Notes under the pieces: generated by a model
The model's input: the letters and a program-made list of their open reading frames with translations, nothing else
What the model was told of the DNA's origin: nothing
Database searches by the model: none
Program-made: the position numbers and the translations under genes
In this document: piece after piece, positions 11,127 through 22,800 of the stretch
How positions within the stretch are numbered: the first letter of the stretch is position 1
Layout: each line of letters begins with the position of its first letter
NCBI RefSeq assembly: GCF_037975245.1
Contig: NC_092573.1
Location: 9,270,001 to 9,334,000 of the forward strand
Direction of reading: 5' to 3'
Length of the DNA: 64,000 nucleotides
Source: Apostichopus japonicus
Lineage: Eukaryota > Echinodermata > Holothuroidea > Aspidochirotida > Stichopodidae

Positions 11127-11303
11127 GGGTACAATCTTCCTTCAAAGCTGGCAGGCTTCTTGCAGAAGCAGACTTCGAAATCATTGGTGACTCTTTGGGT
11201 GTCCATTATGGCCCTATGAGGGCAAGGACCAGAAGAGAAGGAAAGCCTCTCTTATCCAAATACTCCATCTCCCTGCTTGGGGAATCAAGTAGCGGTCCTG
11301 AAG
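11127..11303 (+). CDS. BRCT domain exon, BRCA1 legacy exons 19-21 equivalent (copy 1)
   Basis: A 177-nt exon starting in phase 1 (T|GG, Trp). It encodes WVQSSFKAGRLLAEADFEII, then GDSLGVHYGPMRAR and SKYSISLLGE, matching BRCA1 from Trp1718 through D-F-E-V-x-G-D, G-P-x-R-A-R and the inter-BRCT linker. The likely end is GAAG|gtgatt in phase 1, the phase at which human legacy exon 21 ends (c.5332) at about the same residue. The donor is weak. If it is not used, translation runs on to a TAG at 11,411-11,413, adding about 36 residues. The second BRCT repeat of BRCA1 was not found in this window. Confidence 0.85.
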
Positions 11304-11833
11304 GTGATTTACATGAGAGTTGTTCATTTCTCATTACAAATTCTGTTTTGGGGGAAACCAATTTACTTTTACTTTTTGTATCATTGGGAAATCATTTTGT
11401 TAGTACATTGTAGGGAAAGAGGGCCAATTGTGAAGTTTAAAATGTCTAAGCATGTGAAATCATGTGGTGATTCATACTAGTAACATTTATATTTCTATCA
11501 CATGTCTTTAGACCACTACAAAGGCGTCTGATGCAAATGACCATAATATATTTCTTACAAAAATATGCATATGGTTTCTGTGGCAAATTGGTTACACTGG
11601 ATCAGAAACCCTTAAGACAATTACAAAAAGAAAATTCACATGTTTTAAATAGGCAGTTCTGATCCATTAGACCTCATTTGTGGTGACCCCTGGTCTATCT
11701 TTGGGTCTCTGCTTTTCAAAAGTTATGTTATTGATGTACTTATTTCTGAAAATTTCTCATTGGTTATGTTGAAGATGACACAAATTTATTTTTCACTGAC
11801 AGTGATCTATGGCAGCAACCATGGTTAACAGAA

Positions 11834-11837
<4 letters not shown>
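11304..11837 (+). other. Downstream intron or 3' end, nothing recognised (copy 1)
   Basis: AT-rich sequence after the last recognisable exon. An open frame continues from the BRCT exon to TAG at 11,411; beyond that I see no coding signal. Confidence 0.6.

Positions 11838-11912
<75 letters not shown>
11838..11912. repeat. (TA)n microsatellite (copy 1)
   Basis: A pure TA tract, 6 bp longer than its partner in copy 2. Ile-Tyr ORFs over it are artefacts. Confidence 0.95.
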
Positions 11913-11919
<7 letters not shown>

Positions 11920-13412
11920 ATAAAATTGTCCTGTGCTTGAGATTGGATACAAATATTTCCTGACTTTTTGAATATTCTCCTATTCTATAGTCATTGACTC
12001 CCATACATAGAGGATTTATGAATGTAATTTTGTCCTGTGTTTGGGGATGGTTAACTAATTTTATGACCTTTGATTTTTTATTTCTATTTTCCTATTTTAT
12101 CATGGAAATAACTTTGAATAGGGGCCTATGATTTAGGATAGCCTTCAATTTTTCTGATGAAGTTTGTTTTGTTAAAGTCATTGCCCCCATAGAGGCCCTG
12201 TGCCTGTTACATTGTTCTGTTTTTGAGGATAGATTTAAATATTTACTGACCTTTTCTGTTATTACTGTTCTTCAGTGTCATCAAGAACATATCAATCAAC
12301 AAGTGCCTGTGATTTAGGATGGCTTTTAGTCATCTTGCATTGTGAAGTTAACTGTAGTATAATCCTGGACTCTAATATAGGCCCTATGCCAGATAAAATT
12401 GTCCTGTGCTTGAGATTGGGTACAAATATTTCCTTTTTTTAATGTTCTCCTATTCTATAGTCATTCACTCCCATACATAGAGGATTTATGAATGTAATTT
12501 TGTCCTGTGTTTGAGGATGGTTAACTAATTTTATGACCTTTGATTTTTTTATTTCTATTTTCCTATTTTATCATGGAAATAACTTTGAATAGGGGCCTAT
12601 GATTTAGGACTTTAATCTTCCTAATGATTGTTTTTTTGTGTTATAGTCATTGACACCCATACATAGGGGATTTATGCATGTAATATCGTCCTGTGTTTGA
12701 GGATGGTTAACTAATTTTATGACCTTTGATGTTTTATTTCTATTTTCCTATTTTATCATGGAAATACCTTTGAACCTAGGCCTATGATTTAGGATAACCT
12801 TCAATTTTTCTGATGAATTTGTTTTGTTAAAGTCATTGACAGCTCCCATAGAGGCCCTCTGCCTGTTACATTGTTCTGTTTTTGAGGATAGATTTAAATA
12901 TTTCCTGACCTTTTCTGATATAGATGTTCTTCTATGTCATCAAGAACATACCAATTAACAAGTGCCTGTGATTTAGGATGGCTTTCAATCATCTTACACG
13001 GTGAAGTAAACTGTAGTATAATCCTGGACTCTAATATAGGCCCTATGCCAGATAAAATTGTCCTGTGCTTGAGATTGGATACAAATATTTCCTGACTTTT
13101 TGAATATTCTCCTATTCTATAGTCATTGACTCCCATACATAGAGGATTTATGCATGTAATTTTGTCCTGTGTTTGGGGATGGTTTGCTAATTTTATGACT
13201 GTTGATTTTTTATTTCTATTTTCCTATTTTATCATGGAAATACCTTTGAACCTAGGCCTATGATTTAGGATAGCCTTCAATTTTTCTGATGAAGTTTGTT
13301 TTGTTAAAGTCATTGACTCCCATAGAGGCCCTCTGCCTGTTACATTGTTCTGTTTTTTGAGGATAGCTTTAACTAATTCCTAACCTTTTCTGATATTATT
13401 GTTCTTCTATCA
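11913..13412 (+). repeat. Degenerate long-period tandem repeat region (copy 1)
   Basis: Blocks recur every few hundred bases: GATAAAATTGTCCTGTGCTT (12,394 and 13,051; similar near 11,921), TTGTCCTGTGTTTGGGGATGG followed by TTTTATGACCTTTGAT and TCCTATTTTATCATGGAAAT (about 12,030, 12,500, 12,690, 13,160), and CTGCCTGTTACATTGTTCTG. Divergence is much higher than in the 93-bp minisatellite, but the motif TCCTGTGTTTGAGGATGG is shared with it. Confidence 0.8.
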
Positions 13413-14072
<660 letters not shown>

Positions 14073-14679
14073 ATCTAGTGCCTGTGATCTAGGATGGCTT
14101 AAATTTCTGTCATCTTGTATCGTGAAGTTTACTGTAGTATTATCCTGGACTCTAATATAGGCCCTATCCCAGATAAATTTCCTTCTATTTTTTAATGTTC
14201 TCCTGTTCTATCAGAACATTTGTACCTTTCAACAAAGGCCTGTGATTTTGGCAGCTTTCATACATTTTGGTGAAGTTTTTGTGTTATAGTCATTGACTCC
14301 CATACGTAGAGGATTTATGCATGTAACTTTATCCTGTGTTTGGGGATGACTTAAGTAATGTTATGACATTTGATTTTTTATTTATGTTCTCCTATTTTAT
14401 CATGGAATCACCAATTAACAAGTGCCTGTGATTTAGGATGGCTTTCAATCATCTTGCATGGTGAAGTTTACTGTAGTATTATCCTGGACTCTTATATAGG
14501 CCCTATGTTAGATACAATTGTCCTGTGTTTAGGATGGATCTAAATATTTCCTGACTGTTTTAATGTTCTAGCTATTCTATCAAACACAGTTGTACCTTTC
14601 AATAGGGGCCTGTGATTTTGGATAGCTTTCAATCTTCATGATGAAATGTCTTGTGTTAAAGTCATTGACTTTTGTAAAG
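14073..14679 (+). repeat. Degenerate long-period repeats, continuation (copy 1)
   Basis: Same family as 11.9-13.4 kb, resumed on the other side of the inserted MITE: AGTGCCTGTGATTTAGGATGG, TATAGGCCCTAT and TCCTGTGTTTGGGGATG recur at about 14,080, 14,335 and 14,430. Confidence 0.7.
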
Positions 14680-14687
14680 GCCCTATC
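14680..14687. repeat. 8-bp target-site duplication, left (copy 1)
   Basis: GCCCTATC here and again at 15,941-15,948, immediately outside the hAT-type element. Confidence 0.85.
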
Positions 14688-15940
14688 CAGGGGCGGCGAT
14701 CTGTTTCAAATATTGGGGGGGACATTTGCTTGGATGCAGGCGAATTACTATCAAAGCGGAGCGCCACCATTGGTTGGCGCGCAGCGTACAAGAAAATTTT
14801 TGGTTTTGATAGCCCCCCAGATCACTGGAAATGGCACTTCTCGGGCTTGAAAATGACCAACCAGATGTCCACTTTTGCCTGAGAACCAAGTTTTACCTAA
14901 TAGATTTTTTTCTTCATTCATCATACCTTTTTTTCAAGATTGTCACCAGTCACACATCATGTTCGACCTCATTGCATCTCCTGTGGATCATTGCTTTTGT
15001 AGGTAATTCTACGTAACGCCCCTTAATACCCGTCAGCCCCACTTTTCAAGGTTTTAAGCCCATTATTTGTTCAGAATTTGAATAATAAATTCACTTCAAA
15101 ACATACCCATAATGTTGCACAAAATTTAATCTATGGACAACCAATATAGAAAATCCCCCTCAACCCCTAACAGACCGGTCAGAATTGCACGAGTAGAGGG
15201 AAGTATGATGAAGAATGTTGTTCAAAGAATTTTCGAAAATTCAGACACAGTTAATTTATCGGTGTAAAAATATTGAAACCTCTTATAACGGCTACTATAA
15301 AACTTCGATATCATAGAAAATACCAAAAAAATATGCTCGAGGGGGAGGGCGGTCTCCACCCTTCACCCCCCCCCCCTCTCTTGGCTAAGCACCTGCGGTT
15401 AGAAATCTTGTAGGAAACAGGCCAAATGGAAACCCAGTGAACCCATATCGATGTGGATCATATGTGTGATTGTACGTACTTACACTCATGCACAAGATTC
15501 CAACCAAATTTCATTACGGATGCGGTCCGTCTAGCTATTCATTTCGAAAAAAAGTAAAAACTACTTTCGGTCATATATAGTAACAAATTGTGACACGGTT
15601 AAACAGGCGCCTTGTGAGGAATTTGCCAAGGGAGGGGCAAAGCTTGTACCCAGACTATCTAAGCGTAGCGCCACCATAAGTTGGCGCGAAGCGCAAAAGA
15701 AAATTTTGGCCGAAAATGCCTCCCAGATTGCTGGAAATGGCACTTCCCAGGCCTTTTAAGTTGCATCTAAGCATTTTCTATTTTGAAATTACTAGCGATA
15801 TCATAAAAAAAATACAAAACATATGCTTAAAAAAAACTATGCCACCAAATATTGGGGGGGATATTAGATACTATATCCCCCCCAACAAAAATATTGGGGG
15901 GGACATGTCCCCCCCGTCCCCCCCATGATCGCCGCCCATG
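14688..15940. mobile_element. Non-autonomous hAT-type element, 1,253 bp (copy 1)
   Basis: Ends: CAGGGGCGGCGATC at the left and GATCGCCGCCCATG at the right, inverted with 2 mismatches in 14. Exact 8-bp duplications (GCCCTATC) flank it. An 8-bp TSD and CAGGGGCGG ends are typical of the hAT superfamily. Inside are two ~90-bp direct repeats (about 14,755-14,846 and 15,660-15,752) sharing GCGCCACCAT, GGTTGGCGCG-like and GGAAATGGCACTTC segments, plus G- and C-runs near the right end. No transposase reading frame is visible, so it depends on a partner element. A related segment occurs at 59,985-60,095. Confidence 0.88.
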
Positions 15941-15948
15941 GCCCTATC

Positions 15949-17879
15949 GCTATTAACATGTTTCATGGATTTCCATATTTCTTGACATTTTCTCCATTTA
16001 TGTTCTTCTAACTCTTTCATCAAGAGCATACCTTTCAACAAGGGCTTATGGTTAAAGTTGTCATTCAATCATTCTGTTGAAATCACCTGTAAAATCGTCA
16101 TTGACTCCCATATTGGCTATATGCCTGTTACATTGTCCTGCATTTGAGAATGGATTACCATACTTTTTTTTACAACAACCTAGTTTAACAAGAATTCACT
16201 TTTGATTAAAGTATTTTGGGTATGGTTGCTTTCTATCTTCCTGGTGAAGTTTGCTGTAGTACTATCACAGACATTAATATAGGCATATGCCTGTTACATT
16301 GTCCTTTTTGTTGTTTATATACGTAAGTTATGCCTAATGAAGTTATCTTTAGTTAATGGCCATGGTCTCCTACTATATTAAATATAGTCCAAATGGTTAT
16401 ATGAGCTTAAGTATAGATTCAAATTGTCCTGCTGGAGTTTATAGTTCAGCCATGCATTAAATATTTATATTATACCCAACTTTATCAAGTATGCATGGAC
16501 ATGTGTGTGAGGATGGATATCTGTATTACCTTAATTTTTAGCAATGTCCTCCGACTTTATCAGGGATATACCTTTTAATAGCCCTGGGCTAGAGTATTTG
16601 TAATGGCATTACCTTCAGGCAAACAGGAACAATGAACCATATGGCCTCTATTCTTCAAGTATATATTCCATTTAAAATATAAATGGTTTTTATGTGAGGA
16701 TTTAGCCCATTATGTTGCAAAAGAAGATGTTGTAAGTCCTTATATGTTTGAGAGTAAATCTTACAACATTTTCTTCTGCATGTATGAAAGTAGCGTCAAC
16801 TGACATATTGGTAAAACAAAACAAATCAGCCCTCAAAAGAGTAAAATAAAGTGATATGAATTCATGTGCTCATGCTGCAGACAAGATGTAGTACTCGCCC
16901 CTAATTATTTTCTTACATGGTCTGAGGGTTAACATAAAAAAGCAGTAGAGGCAATTGTGGCGTGGCTATTATTATTATGTCGTTGCGAGAGTGATGACGC
17001 ACTCTGTACGGACCAGGTGTACTGTGTTCCTGCCAGAATTTAGTAAAAGGTATACAGTGTGTTCCTGCCTACTTTTCCGTATTTAAAGTAGTGGTAATGA
17101 GTGTTCCCTCATGTGTCCACAGGGTAACTTGATGTTCCGAAAAATGTGTTATAGCCCAGGGTAACTTTGTGTTCTCACACGTTTCGCTGCCAACTGCAGA
17201 ACCAGGAGTTATTTAAACAATGGTAGCATAAGTTATTGTATACTTATTGTCATAACATTTACTTCATAATCCAATTGATTTAATACCATCTTTCTTGTTG
17301 AAAGAGTTGCTTAATTTATTTTAAGTGGACTCTGATGAAATTCTCGCACATATAGGAATGAGGGAATATTAAGTTAACATACTGTATGAATGTAACACTA
17401 TGTCAGTCGGATATGTTATAATAGCAAAATTTGTGTACACGCTAATATATCAGAACATTCTAACATTTTCTTAACTCTATTATTCCTCTTGCAGGGTTTT
17501 GCTTTATTTTATAAATAAATTAGAAAATCTACCACCGAGCCTTGTTGTCGTCATTTCCTGCCTTACATGACCTGTGTTTGAGAGTGGATTCTCATTACTG
17601 TTGAAGTTATTGTTTCCTAATGCATAATTGTTAAGCATGAACATCACACCCGGCATAAAAAAATGATCTAAGCCCTGGCTGCATTATTTAAATCTTGCTT
17701 GCATTAAAAAAAAAATCTGAGAAATACTTTATTTGACTGAACTTATCATGTGTCAGGGTTCTCGCCAGTTTTTTAGTCAAACCGGGTGGGCCCAAGTGCC
17801 AACGATTAAATTGTATGTTGTAGGTACCTGGTGTGGTGTCAAGTGACCCGCGTTATTGGAGGGTCCAGGGAAAGAAGCC
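15949..17879 (+). other. Repeat-derived intron or intergenic DNA (copy 1)
   Basis: Up to about 16.6 kb it retains diverged copies of the intronic motif family (ATTGTCCTGCATTTGAGAATGG at about 16,133; CATGTGTGTGAGGATGG at about 16,500). At about 17,571 there is one clear unit fragment resembling the 93-bp minisatellite (CTGTGTTTGAGAGTGGATTC). No exon is recognised. Confidence 0.6.
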
Positions 17880-17897
17880 CCCTGAAATTTAAGCGCA

Positions 17898-18590
17898 TTT
17901 TTTTCAGACTAGCCATTTCCTTCATTTATTTACATGTTTTGTATTATTTTAATAAGTCAAACAGCAAGTTTTGCCCTAACCTGGATATATGCATGCACAT
18001 TATTTGAGTTATTTTTGATGTCTTGGGTTTATTGGTACATGCACACTATGTCCTGACATTGCATGTGGTGCCTAATCATGTCCTGTGTTTTGGGGGATTG
18101 TGTCATTTTTTTTCAGACTAGCCATTTCCTTCATTTATTTACATGTTTTGTAGTATTTTAGTAAGTCAAACAGCAAGTTTTGCCCTAACCTGGGTAAATG
18201 CATGCACATTATTTGAGTTATTTTTGATGTCTTGGGTTTATTGGTACATGCACACTATGTCCTGACATTGCATGTGGTGCCTAATCATGTCCTGTGTTTT
18301 GGGGGATTGTGTCATTTTTTTTCAGACTAGCCATTTCCTTCATTTATTTACATGTTTTGCAGTATTTTAATAAGTCAAACAGCAAGTTTTGCCCTAACCT
18401 GGGTAAATGCATGCACATTATTTGAGTTATTTTTGATGTCTTGGGTTTATTGGTACGTTCACTCTATGTCCTGGCATTGCACGTGGTGCCTAATCATGTC
18501 CTGTGTTTTGGGGGATTGTGCATTTACAAACTAGCCATTTCTTTCATTTCTTTACATCTTTTATAGTATTTTATTTAGCTCAAAGGGTTA
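17898..18590 (+). repeat. 208-bp tandem repeat, three full copies plus a fragment (copy 1)
   Basis: CAGACTAGCCATTTCCTTCA starts at about 17,907, 18,115 and 18,323, with a shorter fourth start near 18,529. Each unit ends ATCATGTCCTGTGTTTTGGG, again the TCCTGTGTTT motif of the other intron repeats. The 60-aa ORF at 18,352-18,534 is repeat-derived. Confidence 0.93.
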
Positions 18591-18721
18591 TTTTGCCCTT
18601 AAATGGTAAATAGTATATTTTACAGACATGTCCCCACCCTACACACAAGTTTCCTACAGGTCCCGGGTTATGTGGAGAAAATGGGATGAAAAAGCATGTC
18701 CCGACTTTACTCATTGGGTGC

Positions 18722-18955
18722 GTATGTGTGTATGTATGTATGTATGTATGTATGTATGTATGTATGTATGTGTGTATGTATGTATGTATGTATGTATGTA
18801 TGTATGTGTGTATGTGTGTATGTGTGTATGTGTGTATGTGTGTATGTGTGTATGTGTGTATGTGTGTATGTATGTATGTATGTATGTATGTATGTATGTA
18901 TGTATGTATGTATGTATGTATGTATGTATGTATGTATGTATGTATGTATGTATGC
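18722..18955. repeat. (TATG)n/(TGTG) microsatellite, right edge of duplication copy 1
   Basis: About 230 bp of TATG with interspersed TGTG units. Copy 2 has about 130 bp here, and its right flank is unrelated. All Tyr-Val-Cys-Met and Ile-His-Thr-Tyr ORFs here are artefacts. Confidence 0.97.
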
Positions 18956-19800
18956 ACCATACCTTGAATGTCAGGACATGAAAAAAAAAACACACCTATA
19001 AGGTCAGGACATTTTGAAAAGTCAGGACAAAATTTGACGTCCCGACTTTTTTAACGGTGGAGGGTGTCCAAAGTGGGGTCCTTGTAGCTCCCAAGGCTTT
19101 TCAGCCATGTCCCGGGATTGAGGGTAATTTTCCAAATATGTGTTTCTGTGTCTTTTTCCCCATATATGTGTGTCTTTCAAAATTTCACTAAATTGATAAC
19201 AGCGCCCTCATTTTAAAAGCGCCCTCATTTTAACAGCGCCCTCATTTTAATGGCTTATAGCCATTACTTTTGCTCATTAAGGTGAAAAATTGAATTTCTA
19301 AGAGCAATGACATCACAACTGATGGGTAAAAAGTATTCTTTGACAAGGGAATCAGGAATAGGGGTGGTCGAATTGGTAATGTCATTGTGAATAACTTCAT
19401 TTCCAAATTTTACTGGTTGCACTTAGTGAAAGGAAAAATTCAATCATGATGACAAGGTATACTAGAATGCAGTAAAAGGATGGGCTGGACCACTGTGAGT
19501 CCCGGGAGAAACATTTAAGTGCTGTTTGGTCTTTCTTCCAAGTTGAAGCGTAAAAAATATAACCTAGATTTTTTTCATGCAGTGTTGCTCTGCTCTCTTC
19601 GGGAAGTGGTTGATTATTAAATCATTTGTTACGACCAACCAATTGAACTAATACTTAAACCTTTTTCAATTCGTCAGATTTAACGCTTATAGACCCAGAA
19701 ACTGCATATACTGCGTGATATTAAGAGTTTTATCATATGCCATTAAACTGGCTGATTATTCTGAAGCACAACGGTACATGTCCTGTCTTTGCATGTGTAT
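18956..19800 (+). other. Non-coding flank of copy 1
   Basis: Contains TCAGGACAT and CCCGACTTT motifs that also occur just left of the microsatellite, suggesting that copy 1 is continuous across it. Three tandem copies of AGCGCCCTCATTTTAA lie at about 19,200-19,250. No gene is seen. Confidence 0.6.
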
Positions 19801-22800
19801 AAACACTTTCAGTACATGTCCCGTGTCTGTAGGTGAAATTACAAAAATTGTCTTTGGTTTGCAGGTATGTTTCCTCCTAGTGAGTGTTTCTAGTTTTCCC
19901 CTTATAATCTTAAAGTCAAGAAATCAAACAGAATAAGTTCTCTTCTTCATTGGAGGGGTATTGGGTAATTTAATTATTTCATAAAAAATGACCAGATCAA
20001 GCTGGAACTATATCGCGATTCGTGTCACCATAAGCGTAAGACGGTTCAGAGTCTGAGCCTTGAACAGTCATCAACCTGAAAACATATATCACATGTTATA
20101 TAGGTTTGCCTCAAAGACGTTCAACTGGAATACTGTAAAATGAAAATTTTCTCTTTGGTCTCGCTCGCAGTTCATTATCATTCATATTGTGACAGACTTC
20201 ATTACAAATTGCAACAGCTCAAGTTGTTAGAAATTGGGACAAGGCATATTCCAATCGCGACAAGAATTGTAACACATTTCGATAACATCTACTTTTGAAG
20301 ACAGGCTACTTCATGTTGAAACTGAAAATGCAGCAGGTTGGAGATACAGCAAACTTTCAACTCAAGACTCTTGAGATATTGTATTTACAAGCTGTTTATG
20401 CCTTCACATTCAACTACGCAAGCAGATACCGAATGCGGACCCACAGGGTGCCGAACGGTCCGATCGAGTGCGTTTATTTTGTGCAGAGTTAAAAAAAAAT
20501 ACAGCTAAATTATACTGATTATTGAAAAATAATAGGTCATCGTATCGCCATTGAAGAGTGGGTTTTAAAACCTTTACTGAATGTGTTTCAGTACATGTCC
20601 CGTGTCTGTAGGTGAAATTACCAAAATTGTCTTTGGTTTGCAGGTATGTTTCCTCCTAGTGAGTGTTTCTAGTTTTCCCCTCATGGTCTTAAAGTCAAGA
20701 AATCAAACAGAATAAGTTCTCTTCTTCATTGGAGGTGTATTGGGTACTTTAAATATTTCAAAAAATATTTTCTGGAGGGGGGGGGGGGGGGGTTGGGGCT
20801 ATTTATCACTCAAATGAAAAAAAAATCAATCATTCACTTCATTTCAACTGAGCATTTGGAATGAAGTGAACAATTAAACATTTTGCAGAAAAATGTTGAG
20901 TTGACGAGACAAGATAAATTGTCGATTTACATTTTGCAGAAAATGTTTCAATTGCTGTCTGAGAATGAAGGTAACAATTGAACAAAATGCAGCAAAATGT
21001 ACAATTGACGAGATATGATAAGTTGTCAATTAAACATTTTGCCGAAAATTGTTCAATTGCTCAGTTAAAGCAACTGAGCAATCCAACATTTTTCTGATAT
21101 TTGATAAGATTTTATCTTGTTATCTAAACAATTTACTGAAAAATGTCACCTTATGGGGCAAAGTTTTTCTTATGTTGATGGCACTTTTATGCTTCCGTAG
21201 ATTAGCATTGCACGTTTTACTTGTATACTATAAAATATTAAACGTATATCCTGAACTTACTTGAAGCTAACGAACAAAGCAACCCATCCAATAGTAAAAT
21301 CAATGCATAAATTATCCAAATTGAAGCTGGCAAACGTTGTACAGTAGTTCTATTAGGCATTATTATTTTTTCAAAATCATACGAAGTTTTGTATGGTGGA
21401 GTATAAGGATCGCGAGAAACAATTTCTCAATGTGACAAGGAAAACGTGGTAAATATGACTGATTATAGGTCAATTTTGACCGAAAATTTTAGGTCATTCA
21501 CAAATTACAAGAATATATGTAAATTAGAGTGCACCAGTCGGAAACTAAGAGTGCGACAGTCGAAAATTTCGACTGTTGAACTAAAATTTTCCACATGTCC
21601 CGTGTCTGTAGGTCAAATTAATACCAAAATTGTCTTTGGTTTGCAGGTATGTTTCCTCCTAGTGAGTGTTTCTAGTTTTCCCCTCATGGTCTTAAAGTCA
21701 AGAAATCAAACAGAATAAGTTCTCTTCTTCATTGGAGGGGTATTGGGTAATTTAATTATTTCAAAAAAATGACCAGATCAAGCTGGAACTAGATCGCAAT
21801 CCGTGTCACCATAAGCGTAAGACGGTTCAGAGTCTGAGCCTTGAACAGTCATCAACCTGAAAACATATATCACATGTTACATAGGTTTGCCTCAAAGACG
21901 TTCAACTGGAATATTGTAAAATGAAAATATTCTCTTTGGTCTATTTCGCAATTCATTATCATTCATATTGTGACAGACTTCATTACAAATTGCAACAGCT
22001 CAAGTTGTTACAAATTGGGACAAGTATATTCCAATTGCGACAAGAATTGTAACACATTTCGATAGTAACTACTTTTGAAGACACGCTACATCATGTTGAT
22101 ACTGAAAATGCAGCAGGTTGGAGGTACAGCCAACTTTCAACTCTTGAGATATTGTATTTACAAGCTGTTAATGTTTTCACATTCAACTACGCAAGCAGAT
22201 ACCAATTGCGGACCCACGGGGTGCCGAACGGTCCGATCGAGTGCGTATATATTTTGTGCAGAGTTAAAAAAAAATACAGCTAAATTATACTGATTATCGA
22301 AGATAATATTTAGGTCATCGAATCGCCATTGAAGAGTGGGTTTTAACCTTTATTGAATGTATTTTAGTACATGTCCCGTGTCTGTAGGTGAAATTACCAA
22401 AATTGTCTTTGGTTTGCAGGTATGTTCCCTCCTAGTGAGTGTTTCTAGTTTTCCCCTCATGGTCTTAAAGTCAAGAAATCAAACAGAATAAGTTCTCTTC
22501 TTCATTGGAGGGGTATTGGGTAATTTAATTATTTCAAAAAAAATGACCAGATCAAGCTGGAACTAGATCGCAATCCGTGTCACCATAAGCGTAAGACGGT
22601 TCAGAGTCTGAACCTTGAACAGTCATCAACCTGAAAACATATATCACATGTTATATAGGTTTGCCTCAAAGACGTTCAACTGGAATACTGTAAAATGAAA
22701 ATATTCTCTTTGGTTTCGCTCGCAGTTTATTATCATTCATATTGTGACAGACTTCATTACAAATTGCAACAACTCAAGTTGTTACAAATTGGGACAAGTA

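Noticed and set aside
17493-17560. Possible terminal exon after ctcttgcag at about 17,494
   Set aside because: A good acceptor, but the following sequence meets stops quickly in each frame compatible with the BRCT exon and shows no second-BRCT similarity.
18580-19001. Six overlapping ORFs rich in Tyr-Val-Cys-Met or Ile-His-Thr-Tyr
   Set aside because: Translations of (TATG)n; no gene structure.
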